The notes: generated from the letters alone by a model not told the origin. 64,000 bases of DNA from CAYLLT01 sp964548565 (GCA_964548565.1 CAZJTF010000001.1:1-64000); one strand, 5' to 3'; numbered from the stretch's first letter, positions 1 to 9,236 are shown. Made by a program: numbers and translations.

Positions 1-251
1 CCTTTCTCGGATTGCAGGTGATCCGACGGGTGTCGCCGCTGTTGCACACACCGCTCATGTCGCTGACCAACGCGATCTCCGCGATCGCGGTGGTGGGCTC
101 GATCGTTATCGCCGGACGCCGTGAAACGACGTTCAGCACGGTGCTCGGCACGATCGCGGTGACCGCCTCGATGATCAATATCGTCGGCGGCTACCTGATC
201 ACGTACCGCATGCTCAAGATGTTCAAGAAGCGTCAGCCGGGGCAGGCGTAA
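1..251 (+). CDS. pntA: NAD(P) transhydrogenase subunit alpha, C-terminal membrane part (5' truncated)
   Basis: The gene enters the window from the left with an open frame from base 3. The visible 82 residues contain the family motif PLLHTPLMSLTNAISAI and three hydrophobic helices, which is the membrane portion of the alpha subunit of proton-translocating transhydrogenase. Whether this is the end of a fused PntA or a separate small PntAB subunit cannot be told because the N-terminus is outside. The stop overlaps the pntB start (TAATG), so the two are translationally coupled. The product, with PntB, couples proton flow across the inner membrane to hydride transfer between NADH and NADP. Confidence 0.9.
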   Translation, partial: FLGLQVIRRVSPLLHTPLMSLTNAISAIAVVGSIVIAGRRETTFSTVLGTIAVTASMINIVGGYLITYRMLKMFKKRQPGQA

Positions 252-1636
252 TGGATACCGTCATCTTCATCTGCTACCTGGCGGCCGCCATCTGCTTCAT
301 CCTGTCGCTGATGTGGCTCAGCGCCGTGCCGACCGCGCGGCGCGGCGTGATCGTCGGCATCATCGGCATGCTGCTGGCGGTTGGCGGCACGCTGATCAAG
401 CCGGAAATCACGGTCGGTGGTTGGGATTCGTACAAGTGGATCGTAGTGGCATTTGTCGTCGGGACGGTGATTGGTATCCCGATGGCGCTCATGCCGATGA
501 CCGCTGTGCCGCAGCGAACTGCCCTCTCGCACGCCTTCGGCGCGCTGGCGGCGGCGCTCGTCGGTACCGCCGAGTATTCGCTGCATTATCACCACCTCGA
601 CCACTTCACGATGGGGGCGCTGGCCCTCGAGACGCTGCTCGGGTTCCTGACGTTTACCGCGAGCCTCATGGCATTCGGCAAGCTGCAGGAGATCCTGCCG
701 ACGCGCCCCATCACGTACCCCCGCCAGAACATCGTGAATCTCGGCATCTTCGCGGCCGCGGTGACGATCGGCGTCATCCTGATCGCACGTCCGCACATGG
801 CGTGGCTCTTCCCGATGATGGCGGTGCTCGCGCTCGTGTTCGGCGTTCTGCTGATCATCCCGATCGGCGGCGCGGACATGCCGACGGTGATTTCGCTGCT
901 CAATTCGTATGCCGGCCTGGCCGCGGCGGCCATGGGTTTTGCCCTCGACAACAAGCTGCTGATCGTGGCCGGCTCCCTCGACGGGGCGTCAGGCCTCATC
1001 CTGTCGATCATCATGTGCCGCGCGATGAACCGCTCCTTCACCAACGTGCTCTTCGGCGCGTTCGGGCAGGTGCAGACGTCGTCGGGCGTGGTTGAACAGC
1101 GCACGGTGCGCAGCGCGTCCGCCGAGGAGGCCGCGGGCATCCTGGGCGCCGCGAACTCGGTGATGATTATCCCGGGCTACGGCATGGCGGTCGCGCAGGC
1201 GCAGCACAGGGTGCGCGAACTGTTCGAGGCGCTCCGCAAGCGCGGGGTCGAGGTGAAGTTCGCGATTCATCCGGTTGCGGGCCGCATGCCGGGGCACATG
1301 AACGTCCTGCTGGCGGAGGCGGACATTCCGTACGATCGCCTGCTCGAAATGGAAGACGCCAACGCCGAACTGCCCCAGACCGACGTCGCCCTCGTGATCG
1401 GTGCGAACGACGTGACCAACCCGGCCGCCCGCCACGACAAGGGGAGCCCCATCTACGGGATGCCGATCATCGACACCGACAAGGCCCGCACGGTGATGGT
1501 GATCAAGCGCAGCATGAACCCCGGCTTCGCCGGCGTGGAAAACGAGCTCTACTACCTCGATCGCACGCTGATGCTGTTCGGCGACGCGAAAAGCTTCGTG
1601 GGTGAAATCGTCAAGGAACTGGCGGCGACGAGCTGA
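251..1636 (+). CDS. pntB: NAD(P) transhydrogenase subunit beta
   Basis: The 461-residue protein has the normal family length. About nine hydrophobic segments fill the N-terminal 275 residues, followed by the soluble NADP-binding domain III. This domain shows IIPGYGMAVAQAQH, FAIHPVAGRMPGHMNVLL and VLVIGAND-like ALVIGANDVTNPAA, and the conserved KRSMNPGFAGVENELYY near the end. The start codon overlaps the stop of the alpha subunit. The protein forms the proton channel and NADP(H) site of the inner-membrane transhydrogenase and probably supplies NADPH. Nothing unusual is visible. Confidence 0.95.
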   Translation: MDTVIFICYLAAAICFILSLMWLSAVPTARRGVIVGIIGMLLAVGGTLIKPEITVGGWDSYKWIVVAFVVGTVIGIPMALMPMTAVPQRTALSHAFGALAAALVGTAEYSLHYHHLDHFTMGALALETLLGFLTFTASLMAFGKLQEILPTRPITYPRQNIVNLGIFAAAVTIGVILIARPHMAWLFPMMAVLALVFGVLLIIPIGGADMPTVISLLNSYAGLAAAAMGFALDNKLLIVAGSLDGASGLILSIIMCRAMNRSFTNVLFGAFGQVQTSSGVVEQRTVRSASAEEAAGILGAANSVMIIPGYGMAVAQAQHRVRELFEALRKRGVEVKFAIHPVAGRMPGHMNVLLAEADIPYDRLLEMEDANAELPQTDVALVIGANDVTNPAARHDKGSPIYGMPIIDTDKARTVMVIKRSMNPGFAGVENELYYLDRTLMLFGDAKSFVGEIVKELAATS

Positions 1637-1721
1637 GGGCGTTCCCGCCGGCCCGATCTCATGACGCCTGCGGCCGGGCGGTCGCCGCAACGGCACGACG
1701 TCCGTCGCCGGGAGAGCGCGC

Positions 1722-2618
1722 ATGCTGAAAACACGCGTGGGAGACGAGATTCGGCTCGTGCAGCAACCCGATCATGCCCGGGTGTCCGGTTATCTCGCGG
1801 CACACTGGGGCGGGGCCAACGGGTTCGCGCGGCCCGGGCAGTACCCCGGCGCCGCGGATCCCGATCGCTGGCGGGAGGAGGTCGTGCTCGCGATTGCCGA
1901 GCACGACAACGGGTGGTGGGAGTGGGAGGCGATGCCGGTGCTCGACGAGCGCGACGGCCTGCCGATCGGCCTGGCCGAGGTCGCCCGCGGCTCCCCCGAG
2001 GACGGCTTCAGGCGGTGGCGCCTCGGCGTGCCGCGGCTGGCGGGGCGGCATCCGTACGCCGCACTCCTGGTGAGCCTGCATGCCTACTGGCTGTACGCCT
2101 TTGCGTTCGAAGACCTGGCAAGCGAGGGGAACGATGGCTGGAGGCATCCGCTCTTCGGCGGGCGCGACAACGCGATGAACCTGGTGATCGACCGCGCAGC
2201 AACCCGGGCGTTTCTCGAAGAGCAGCGCCGCACGCGGGCCGAACTGGAAGCGCGGCTCGAAGGGGACCCGATGTTCGCCCCGGCGCTCCAGCACGAGCAC
2301 CTGATCCCGCACGTCCGCCTGCTGCAGCTGCTCGATTCGCTTTCGCTGCTGCTCGCCTTTGATGAGCGCGGAGAACGCATGCTCCTGGATGTTCCGCGCG
2401 CGTCATGGCACGACCGCGCGACGATGTCGGTGCGCCGGGAGTCCGAGCAGCGCTTCGTCTGCGATCCGTACCCCTTCGATATGCAGCCGCTTGCGGTGCC
2501 TATGCCTGCCCGCGTGATCGCCGCCGAAGCCGGCAGGCCGGTTCCGCGCCCGTCCCTGATGCGCCTGCACGCCGCTCCGCTCCAGACCATCCTGTTTGAA
2601 CTGGTCGCAGCCCGCTGA
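1722..2618 (+). CDS. DUF3891 family protein
   Basis: The 298-residue protein resembles the DUF3891 family of unknown function. The N-terminus reads VQQPDHARVSGYLAAHWG, then IAEHDNGWWEWE, the usual HDNGW signature, and later an aromatic stretch around HAYWLYAFAFED. It is predicted cytoplasmic, with no signal peptide or membrane helix. The ATG is preceded by GGAGAG at a sensible distance. It follows pntB by 85 bases on the same strand and could be co-transcribed, but no functional link is evident. The His/Asp pairs suggest metal binding; this is inference only. Confidence 0.75.
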   Translation: MLKTRVGDEIRLVQQPDHARVSGYLAAHWGGANGFARPGQYPGAADPDRWREEVVLAIAEHDNGWWEWEAMPVLDERDGLPIGLAEVARGSPEDGFRRWRLGVPRLAGRHPYAALLVSLHAYWLYAFAFEDLASEGNDGWRHPLFGGRDNAMNLVIDRAATRAFLEEQRRTRAELEARLEGDPMFAPALQHEHLIPHVRLLQLLDSLSLLLAFDERGERMLLDVPRASWHDRATMSVRRESEQRFVCDPYPFDMQPLAVPMPARVIAAEAGRPVPRPSLMRLHAAPLQTILFELVAAR

Positions 2619-2759
2619 CCTGGCGCCGGAGTGCCGTTCATCGATTTTTTCTATGAGTCCGGCGCAGTGAATCGAATTGTACTCCACCTCCGCTGCTGCC
2701 TATCGTCCTGCAGGTAGTCCCCGCGTGAACGCATGCGGGGGGTTGAAGGAGCTTCCAGC

Positions 2760-3083
2760 ATGCAGGTCAAAGTCGAATCGGATGGGCTGCTGTTTGAGTC
2801 GGGCCTTGCCAACTACGTCCGCGGCGAACTCCGCGAGCGACTGGGGACGTCCCGTGTCCAGGATGCCGAGGCGACACTGACGGTCCACGAGCGGACGGGG
2901 TCCGCGGGGGCCGTCGAGAAACTCTGCAACCTGGAGCTGAGACTCGGTTCCGAACGCCTGCTCGGTACCTCTTGTGATACGGACCTTCTCGATGCCGTGG
3001 ACGGCGCACTGGATGTCGCGCTGGCCCCGCTGCGCCGAAAGGTGTTCCCTGCCGGCGGTGCCGCCATCGGGCGGGCCGTCTGA
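2760..3083 (+). CDS. HPF/RaiA-like small protein (possible ribosome hibernation factor)
   Basis: The 107-residue protein begins MQVKVESDGL and ends with a hydrophobic helix pattern DAVDGALDVALAPLRRK. The order of strands and the final amphipathic helix resemble the S30AE/HPF/RaiA fold that binds the 30S decoding centre, but it is divergent, and the usual basic patch is weaker. I chose the ATG at 2760 rather than an upstream in-frame ATG because GAAGGAG lies about eight bases before it. It stands alone between a DUF3891 gene and a secreted protein gene. The fold assignment is moderate; HHpred against HPF would settle it. Confidence 0.55.
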   Translation: MQVKVESDGLLFESGLANYVRGELRERLGTSRVQDAEATLTVHERTGSAGAVEKLCNLELRLGSERLLGTSCDTDLLDAVDGALDVALAPLRRKVFPAGGAAIGRAV

Positions 3084-3140
3084 CTGGTTGTCACGCCAGC
3101 GAGCGCGGGTTCGCGACGACTTCACCTCTCTCTTTCGAGC

Positions 3141-3169
3141 TTCAGATGGGGCATCTCCTGCGATAGAAT
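3141..3169 (+). promoter_or_regulatory. Candidate sigma-70 promoter for the metzincin/beta-helix gene
   Basis: TTCAGA and TAGAAT are separated by 17 bases, ending about 43 bases before the start codon. The -10 matches five of six consensus bases and the -35 is weak. Confidence 0.4.
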
Positions 3170-3211
3170 ACTCGTACGGGCTCATGCTTTGCAGAACACA
3201 GGAGGTGATGG

Positions 3212-6200
3212 ATGCGCCGCAGATCCGTCTCTGCGCTGCTGGTGTGCGCAACTGCTTCAATGGCTGCCCCGGTGCCGGTTTACGCCGCTCCTCGGGACGT
3301 CGTGTTCGGGGAAGCGGTCGTACCGGCCGGCTTGAGCCCGCCCCCTGGGGTGCGTCGCCTGCGCCCGGTTCGCCTGGACCATGCGGCGCTTGCTTCGATG
3401 AGGGCCGGTTCTACCGGGCGACTGCGGCTGTTTGATGACGCGACCGCAGATATTGTCATCGAGCGGACGGAAGCGACACCGGGGGGTGCCCGGATCCTCT
3501 ACGGACGCGCGTCCGACGTCCCTCATTCGAGCGTGACGTTGGTCGTCGACGGCTCCATCGTTGCCGGTGCGATTCGCCTTCCAGGACAGGGGCTGTTCGA
3601 GATCCGACCGGCGCCCGGTGGGCTGTTGCTGGTACGCGAGGCGGACGCGGAGCTGCTGACCTGCGGCGGGGGGCCCGGATGGCCCGCGGGTGCGCGACAG
3701 GCCCTCAACGACGGCACGGCGGCCATGGAGACGGGCGCCGCCGAGGGTCCCGCCCCGGGTCCATTGGCGACCACGCCGCACGGCTACCGGTGCGACGACG
3801 GCAGCGTCGTCGACCTGATGGCGGTCTACACCCAGGCAGCGCTGAACGCGGCCGGCGGTGTCGCGCAGATCAACGCCTTGATCGATCTCGCCATCGCCGA
3901 CACGAATGCTGCCTACGTGCGCAGCCAGGTGAACACCAGCATCCGCAAGGTCTACGCCGGCCTCATCAACTACACGGAGACGGGCGTCGGCGACATCGAC
4001 GGCCCGCGGCTCTTCACCGAGGGCGACGGCTACCTCGACGACGTGCACCCTCTCCGCAACCAGTACGGTGCGGACTGCGTGAGCCTCTGGGTGCAGAGCC
4101 TCGACTCCGGCGGCATCGGGTATTACCCGCACCCGTCGCTGGAGGGCATCGGGGCGAGCGGTTTCAGCGCCATGCGCCAGGACAGCGCGGCGTACCTCAC
4201 GCTCGCGCATGAGATCGGGCACAACTTCTGGTGCGCGCACGACCTCGCCCATGCCGTGAGCGGCACGCCGTTCGCGAGTTACTCGTATGGCTTCCGCGAG
4301 CCCGGCGGCGCGTGGTACACGATCATGGCGTACCAGAACGACCCGCCGAACCCCCCGGGGACGATGATCCCCTATTTCGCCAACCCGAACGTCAACTGGC
4401 CCGGCCCGACACCGCCGAACCCGGGGCCGACGGGTGTACCCGAAGGCCAGCCGAATCCGTCCGACGTGGCCCGCACCCACAACGAGCTGAAAGGCTACAT
4501 CGCGAACTTCCGTGCGACGGCGGTGGCGGGACTGCCGGGCGTGCTGTACGTCCGTGCCACGGCTCCGGCCGGCGGCAACGGACAAAGCTGGGGCACCGCG
4601 CTGCGCGATCTGCAGGACGCGTTGTGCCTGGCGGCCGGATCAAACGGCGCGGTGCAGCAGATCTGGGTGGCGGCCGGAACGTACAGACCCGATCGCGGCG
4701 GCGGCGACCGACTGGCGAGCTTTCACCTGCAGAGCGGGCTCGCCATCTACGGCGGATTTGCAGGTACGGAGTCCCAGCTCGCGCAGCGCAACATTGCGGC
4801 AAACACGACAATCCTGAGCGGTGACATCGGCCTGATCGGCACGGTGGGTGACAACACTTATCACGTCGTGACCGGCACCGGCAGGGACGAGACTGCACGT
4901 CTCGACGGGTTCACCATCACCGGCGGCAACGCAGATGGCGGCACCGACGAGCACGATGGCGGCGGCGGCTTGAGCAACTACGACGGCGGCAATCCCATCA
5001 TCGCCAACTGCACCTTCACCTCCAACCACGCGGCCAGGTACGGCGGGGCCGTCCGCAACTACAAGGCGAGCCCCACGTTCGAGCATTGCACGTTCGCCGA
5101 CAACGTCTCGACGGGAACCGTCTGGCCCGAGGGCGGCGGTGCGGTCTACAGCTACGATCAGTGCCATCCGACGTTCACCAGTTGCACGTTCAGCGGCAAC
5201 TCCGCCAATATCGGCGGCGCGGTGGCCAACCTCTTTGACTCCGGCAGTACCGTGACCGGCTGCACGTTCACCGGGAACGCCGCGATTGGCGCGGACGCCA
5301 ACGGTGCCGCCTTCTACGCGTACAGCGACAGCACGCCCGTCATCGAGGGCTGCACGTTCACGGAAAACGACGCCGCGCACGGGGGTGGGCTCTACATTGC
5401 GTTTAACTGCGACGCCGAGGTCACGGCGTGCACATTCACCGGCAACACCGCAACGGCTGACGGCGGTGGGTTATACGCCTACTCCGAAAGCGACGTGGTC
5501 GTGACCGGTTGTACGTTTAGCGCGAACAGTGCGAACACCGGCGCCGGGATGATTGTGCTGTTCAACGCGGCGCCCACCGTGCGGGATTGCACCTTCGATC
5601 AGAATACGGGCAGTGGTGCGAACAACGGCGGGTCCGGGCTTTACTACTACTCAGCGGTGCACGGCACGGTGACGAACAGCGTCTTCAGCTCCAACAGCGG
5701 CGGCTTCGGCGCCGGCATGGGGACCGCCTTTGACTGCGCGCCGCGTCTCGTGAACTGCGTTTTTCGGCAGAATACGGCCACGGGCGGGAACGGCATTGGC
5801 GGCGGCTTGTCGAACTACTCGAACTGCAACGTCGAGCTCGTGAACGTGCTCTTCACCGGGAACACGGCGGCGTTCGGCGGCGCCATTCTCAACCAGTTCA
5901 CCAGCAACCCCGTCCTGACGAACTGCACGCTCAGCGGGAACGCGGCCAGCGCCGCCGCCGGCGGAATCTACAGCGACCAGAGCACGCCGGTAATCCGCAA
6001 CAGCATTCTCTGGGGCAACAGCGCCTCCGGCGGCACCTCGCAGAGCGCGCAGATCATCGGGTTCAACGGCGCGGGCGTCGCGATCAGCTCCAGCACCGTG
6101 CAGGGATGGAACGGCTCGTTCGGCGGCGTGAATAACAACGGCTCAAACCCGCTCTTCGTCGACGCGGACGGCGCTGACAACGTGATCGGCACGGCAGACG

Positions 6201-6562
6201 ACAATCCGCGCCCGCAGCCCGGCTCTCCCGCCATCAACACCGGCGACAACGCAAGCGTGCCCACGGGCATCGTGAGCGATCTCGACGGCGGACCGCGCAT
6301 CCTCGAGGGCATCGTGGACCGCGGGGCGTACGAGTCTGTGCCCGCGATTCCCGGCGACTTCAACGACGACGGCGACGTGGACCTCGCGGACTTTGCCCAG
6401 TTCCAGGCGTGCGCGACGCGAGCGACGGTCGCCCAACCGAACCCGGCGTGCGCGGACGCGAAGCTGGATGCTGATGCGGACGTCGACATGAGCGACTTCG
6501 GACTGTTCCAGCGGTGCTACACCGGCGAGAACCGTCCGGGTAGCGTGACGTGTGCGGAATAG
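3212..6562 (+). CDS. Secreted metzincin-type metalloprotease with parallel beta-helix repeats and C-terminal dockerin-like domain
   Basis: The 1116-residue protein starts with a signal peptide (about residues 1-26). A reprolysin-like metalloprotease domain holds HEIGHNFWCAHD at residues 333-344, fitting HExxHxxxxxH, and a Met-turn YTIMAYQN. The metzincin glycine four residues before the last His is Trp340 here. From about residue 445 there are some eleven coils of a right-handed beta-helix, each with a CTFxxN and GGG core like Chlamydia PMP repeats. The last 65 residues are a double EF-hand tail with four cysteines (DFNDDGDVDLADF, DADADVDMSDF). AGGAGG sets the start. It is probably exported and cell-surface or matrix attached; the substrate is unknown. 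Confidence 0.85.
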   Translation: MRRRSVSALLVCATASMAAPVPVYAAPRDVVFGEAVVPAGLSPPPGVRRLRPVRLDHAALASMRAGSTGRLRLFDDATADIVIERTEATPGGARILYGRASDVPHSSVTLVVDGSIVAGAIRLPGQGLFEIRPAPGGLLLVREADAELLTCGGGPGWPAGARQALNDGTAAMETGAAEGPAPGPLATTPHGYRCDDGSVVDLMAVYTQAALNAAGGVAQINALIDLAIADTNAAYVRSQVNTSIRKVYAGLINYTETGVGDIDGPRLFTEGDGYLDDVHPLRNQYGADCVSLWVQSLDSGGIGYYPHPSLEGIGASGFSAMRQDSAAYLTLAHEIGHNFWCAHDLAHAVSGTPFASYSYGFREPGGAWYTIMAYQNDPPNPPGTMIPYFANPNVNWPGPTPPNPGPTGVPEGQPNPSDVARTHNELKGYIANFRATAVAGLPGVLYVRATAPAGGNGQSWGTALRDLQDALCLAAGSNGAVQQIWVAAGTYRPDRGGGDRLASFHLQSGLAIYGGFAGTESQLAQRNIAANTTILSGDIGLIGTVGDNTYHVVTGTGRDETARLDGFTITGGNADGGTDEHDGGGGLSNYDGGNPIIANCTFTSNHAARYGGAVRNYKASPTFEHCTFADNVSTGTVWPEGGGAVYSYDQCHPTFTSCTFSGNSANIGGAVANLFDSGSTVTGCTFTGNAAIGADANGAAFYAYSDSTPVIEGCTFTENDAAHGGGLYIAFNCDAEVTACTFTGNTATADGGGLYAYSESDVVVTGCTFSANSANTGAGMIVLFNAAPTVRDCTFDQNTGSGANNGGSGLYYYSAVHGTVTNSVFSSNSGGFGAGMGTAFDCAPRLVNCVFRQNTATGGNGIGGGLSNYSNCNVELVNVLFTGNTAAFGGAILNQFTSNPVLTNCTLSGNAASAAAGGIYSDQSTPVIRNSILWGNSASGGTSQSAQIIGFNGAGVAISSSTVQGWNGSFGGVNNNGSNPLFVDADGADNVIGTADDNPRPQPGSPAINTGDNASVPTGIVSDLDGGPRILEGIVDRGAYESVPAIPGDFNDDGDVDLADFAQFQACATRATVAQPNPACADAKLDADADVDMSDFGLFQRCYTGENRPGSVTCAE

Positions 6563-6589
6563 TCGCGCCGGCAGATCCGCGGAGCATGA

Positions 6590-7906
6590 TCAGGGCGACT
6601 CGGTGAACGTCGTGACTCCTGACCCGCGGACCCGGGTCGCAAGAGCGGCCGCAATCAGGAGAGCCAGCGAGGCCGCCAGCAGACCCGGGCGGTCATCGTG
6701 ATAGCGGTCCTTGAGCACGCCGGTGACCCACGGGCCCATGAACCCGTTCACCAGGTTGCCGAAGGAGTTGATCAGCGCCAGGCCGGTCGCCGCGGCCGTG
6801 CCCGTCAGAAAGGCCGGTGGGATCGCCCAGAACGGCCCCAGCGTGGACCAGATCGCGCCGGCCGCCGCGCAGAGCGCGAGCAGCACGAGAATCGGCGAAT
6901 GAGCGCGTGTGCAGGCGAGCAGACTCGCGGCGCCCAGCGCTGCGCAGATCGCCACATGCACGCGTCGCTCGCCGGTGCGATCTGAGTGCCGCCCGACGAT
7001 CACCATCGCGACCATCGCGACGAAAAAGGGAATCGCCGACACCAGCCCGACGCTTCGGTTGTCCGTCAGGCCGGTCGCCTGCTTGATGATCGTCGGCAGC
7101 CAGAAGTTGATCCCCTGGAAGCCGAACATGATGCCGCAGTAGATGAGCGTGAGCAGCCAGACGCGCCCGCTGCCGAAAGCATCACGGATCGCGGAGTGCC
7201 GGTGCGCGTGCCGCTGGGCTTCCTCCGACGCGAGTGCGCCCGTCAACACCGCACGTTCGTCCGCGGAGAGCCACCGCGCGCGGGCAGGGTTATCCGGCAG
7301 GAGGGCGAGAATCGCGAAGCCGCCGAGCACGCTCGGGATCCCCTCCAGAAGGAAGAGCCACTGCCAGCCATGAAGGGGATGCCCCAGCAGCGGGCGTCCA
7401 TCGAGGCCGAGCAGCAGCCCCGCGAGCGGCGCTCCGACGAGCCCGGACATGGCGGTTGCCGTCAGGAACCACGCGACTGCCCGCGCCTGCTCCCGCACGG
7501 GGAACCAGTAGGTCAGGTAGAGCAGGATCCCTGGTGCGAAGCCCGCCTCGGCCGCCCCGAGGAGAAATCGCAGCAGGTAGAAGCTCGGCGCCCCGCGCAC
7601 GAACATCATTGCGGACGAAATAATGCCCCATGTGATCATGATCCGCGCCAACCAGATCCGTGGGCCCACGCGCTGCATAATCAGATTGCTGTGGACTTCG
7701 AACAGGCAGTAGCTGACGTAGAAAACGCCCGCGCCGAACCCGTACACCGCCTCGCTGAAACCCAGGTCCGCGTTCATCGTCAGCTTGGCGAATGAGACGT
7801 TCACCCGGTCGAGGTAGTTGAAGATGTAGAGGATGACGATCGGCGGAATCAGCCGCAGCATGACCCGGTTGATGACGTGATCGGCGGCGACGGCGGTTGC
7901 GGGCAT
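6590..7906 (-). CDS. MFS transporter, anion:cation symporter (ACS) type
   Basis: The 438-residue protein has about twelve hydrophobic helices. The N-terminus YIFNYLDRVNVSFAKLTM and the motif RFLLGAAEAGFAPGILLYL are characteristic of the ACS family, which includes glucarate, phthalate and 4-hydroxyphenylacetate permeases. The start fits the conserved first helix. It lies last in a leftward series after dus, with a heptamer-repeat element filling the gap, and converges on the metzincin gene with only 27 bases between. The substrate cannot be read from sequence; a carboxylated sugar or aromatic acid is typical of the family. Confidence 0.85.
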   Translation of the reverse strand: MPATAVAADHVINRVMLRLIPPIVILYIFNYLDRVNVSFAKLTMNADLGFSEAVYGFGAGVFYVSYCLFEVHSNLIMQRVGPRIWLARIMITWGIISSAMMFVRGAPSFYLLRFLLGAAEAGFAPGILLYLTYWFPVREQARAVAWFLTATAMSGLVGAPLAGLLLGLDGRPLLGHPLHGWQWLFLLEGIPSVLGGFAILALLPDNPARARWLSADERAVLTGALASEEAQRHAHRHSAIRDAFGSGRVWLLTLIYCGIMFGFQGINFWLPTIIKQATGLTDNRSVGLVSAIPFFVAMVAMVIVGRHSDRTGERRVHVAICAALGAASLLACTRAHSPILVLLALCAAAGAIWSTLGPFWAIPPAFLTGTAAATGLALINSFGNLVNGFMGPWVTGVLKDRYHDDRPGLLAASLALLIAAALATRVRGSGVTTFTESP

Positions 7907-7930
7907 GAGCGAATCATAACGCGGAGGATG

Positions 7931-8048
7931 GCTGATTGTTGATTTTCAATTGTCGATCGTCGATTTTTGATTCCCTGGCGGGAGTGCTTGCAGACAGGAC
8001 GAAGCCGTCGGACCCGGATCGAGAATCAACAATCGCACATCGTCGATC
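7931..8048. repeat. Heptamer-repeat element with inverted arms (intergenic copy)
   Basis: The left arm, 7931-7972, is six consecutive 7-base units of the type GTYGATT (gctgatt, gttgatt, ttcaatt, gtcgatc, gtcgatt, tttgatt). After a core of about 40 bases, the right arm, roughly 8021-8048, has four units in inverse sense (gagaatc, aacaatc, gcacatc, gtcgatc). The whole is about 118 bases and fills nearly all of the gap between dus and the MFS gene. Its design and length match the element inside dus, but the heptamer and the core differ. Confidence 0.7.
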
Positions 8049-8056
8049 GAAATGCC

Positions 8057-9205
8057 CTACCCCAGCTCCGCGCCGGCGGCGATCAGGTCGCCCGGGCCGG
8101 TCTTGCGCAGGCCCGGCGGCCACTCCCGGGCGGGGTCGTACCACTCCTCCAGCACGCGGCGCCAGTCTCCCGTCGTCTTCGCGCGGATGAAAGCGTTCCG
8201 CACGTGGAGGTAGTGCGGGTGCAGTTCGCTGTACTTGATCCCGAACTTGCGCATCACCTGCCCGGCCTTCGCCTCGCCGTACACCTCGACGGTCCAGGCG
8301 AAATGCTGCGCGATGGTGCGGCCCTGGGCGGCGACGGAAGGAGCGGGAAATTGCGGATTGCGGATTGCGAATTGCGAATTGCACCGTACGACCGGTGGGT
8401 CGACCCCGTCGACAGGCTGCTCCGGTTCTCCGTTCCGCAATCCGCGATTCGCAATCCGCAATCCCAGTTTCGCCCGGCACTCCTCGAAGATCCACGGGTT
8501 GCCGATGCAGCCCCGGGCCACGGTCACGCCATCTACCCCCGTCTCGTCCATCATGCGGATGCAGTCGTCGGCCGTGAACAGATCGCCGCTGCCCAGAACC
8601 GTCCGGTCGCCGACGTGCCGCTTCACGCGGGCGAGAAACTCCCAGCGGCTCGGGCCCACATACCGCTGCTTCACTGTGCGTCCATGGACCGTGACACCGT
8701 TGATGCCGAGTGCGAACGCGCCGTCCAGGATCTCGAAGAAGTTCCGCTCGCTCTCCGGGCTGTCGTCCATGCCGCGGCGCATCTTCACCGTGACCGGACG
8801 GCGCCTGTCGACGGCCGCCAGGACATTCCGCACGATCGCGAGCGCCGTCTCCGGATCCGACAGCAGGAACCCGCCTCGGCATCGCCCGAGCACCTTGCGC
8901 ACCGGGCAGCCGAAATTGATGTCCACCACGTCGTAGCCGGCGTTCACCAGTGCGTCGGCCGCGAGCGCGAATGTTTCGGGCTCCGCCCCCATGAGCTGTC
9001 CGCCCACGGGGTGATCATCCGGCGCCACCGTCGTGATCGCCCGCTGCTTCCTGCCCTTCTGGATCACGAGCTTATCGAGCACAACTTCGTTCAGCGTGTA
9101 GACGGCGCCATGCATCCGAGCGACCCGGCGCATGGGCAGGTCGCTGTAGCCGCTGAGGGCGGCCTGCACGATGGGGAAATCGATTTCAAGCGTCCCGATC
9201 TTCAC
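8057..9205 (-). CDS. tRNA-dihydrouridine synthase with an in-frame repeat-derived insertion
   Basis: The 382-residue protein is a flavin-dependent TIM-barrel Dus enzyme of the DusB/COG0042 kind, which reduces uridines in tRNA D-loops. It shows PIVQAALSGYSDLPMRR, DINFGCPVRKVL with the catalytic cysteine, VKMRRGMDD, GVTVHGRTVKQRY and VARGCIGNPWIF. Between GNPWIFEECRAKLG and TIAQHF there are about 45 extra residues, rich in RIANR and AIRNPQ, encoded by a heptamer inverted-repeat element. It starts at GTG and follows a lipoprotein gene. The insertion lies at the barrel to helical-domain junction, where extra length may be tolerated; activity is not proven. Confidence 0.85.
   Translation of the reverse strand: MKIGTLEIDFPIVQAALSGYSDLPMRRVARMHGAVYTLNEVVLDKLVIQKGRKQRAITTVAPDDHPVGGQLMGAEPETFALAADALVNAGYDVVDINFGCPVRKVLGRCRGGFLLSDPETALAIVRNVLAAVDRRRPVTVKMRRGMDDSPESERNFFEILDGAFALGINGVTVHGRTVKQRYVGPSRWEFLARVKRHVGDRTVLGSGDLFTADDCIRMMDETGVDGVTVARGCIGNPWIFEECRAKLGLRIANRGLRNGEPEQPVDGVDPPVVRCNSQFAIRNPQFPAPSVAAQGRTIAQHFAWTVEVYGEAKAGQVMRKFGIKYSELHPHYLHVRNAFIRAKTTGDWRRVLEEWYDPAREWPPGLRKTGPGDLIAAGAELG
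8349..8463. repeat. Heptamer-repeat element with inverted arms, inside the dus coding sequence
   Basis: The left arm at 8349-8382 is almost five units of RATTGCG in direct register. The right arm at 8436-8463 is four units of CGCRATY, its reverse complement. The arms flank a 53-base core, giving a 115-base element able to form a long hairpin. It is translated in frame within dus and produces the peptide pieces RIANRGLR and FAIRNPQF. Confidence 0.85.
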
Positions 9206-9236
9206 GAACCTGCGGCATCCTCTTCAAAAGGGGCGG

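Noticed and set aside
7931..8463. The heptamer arrays read as a CRISPR
   Set aside because: Units are seven bases with no spacers, arms are inverted, and no cas gene is near.
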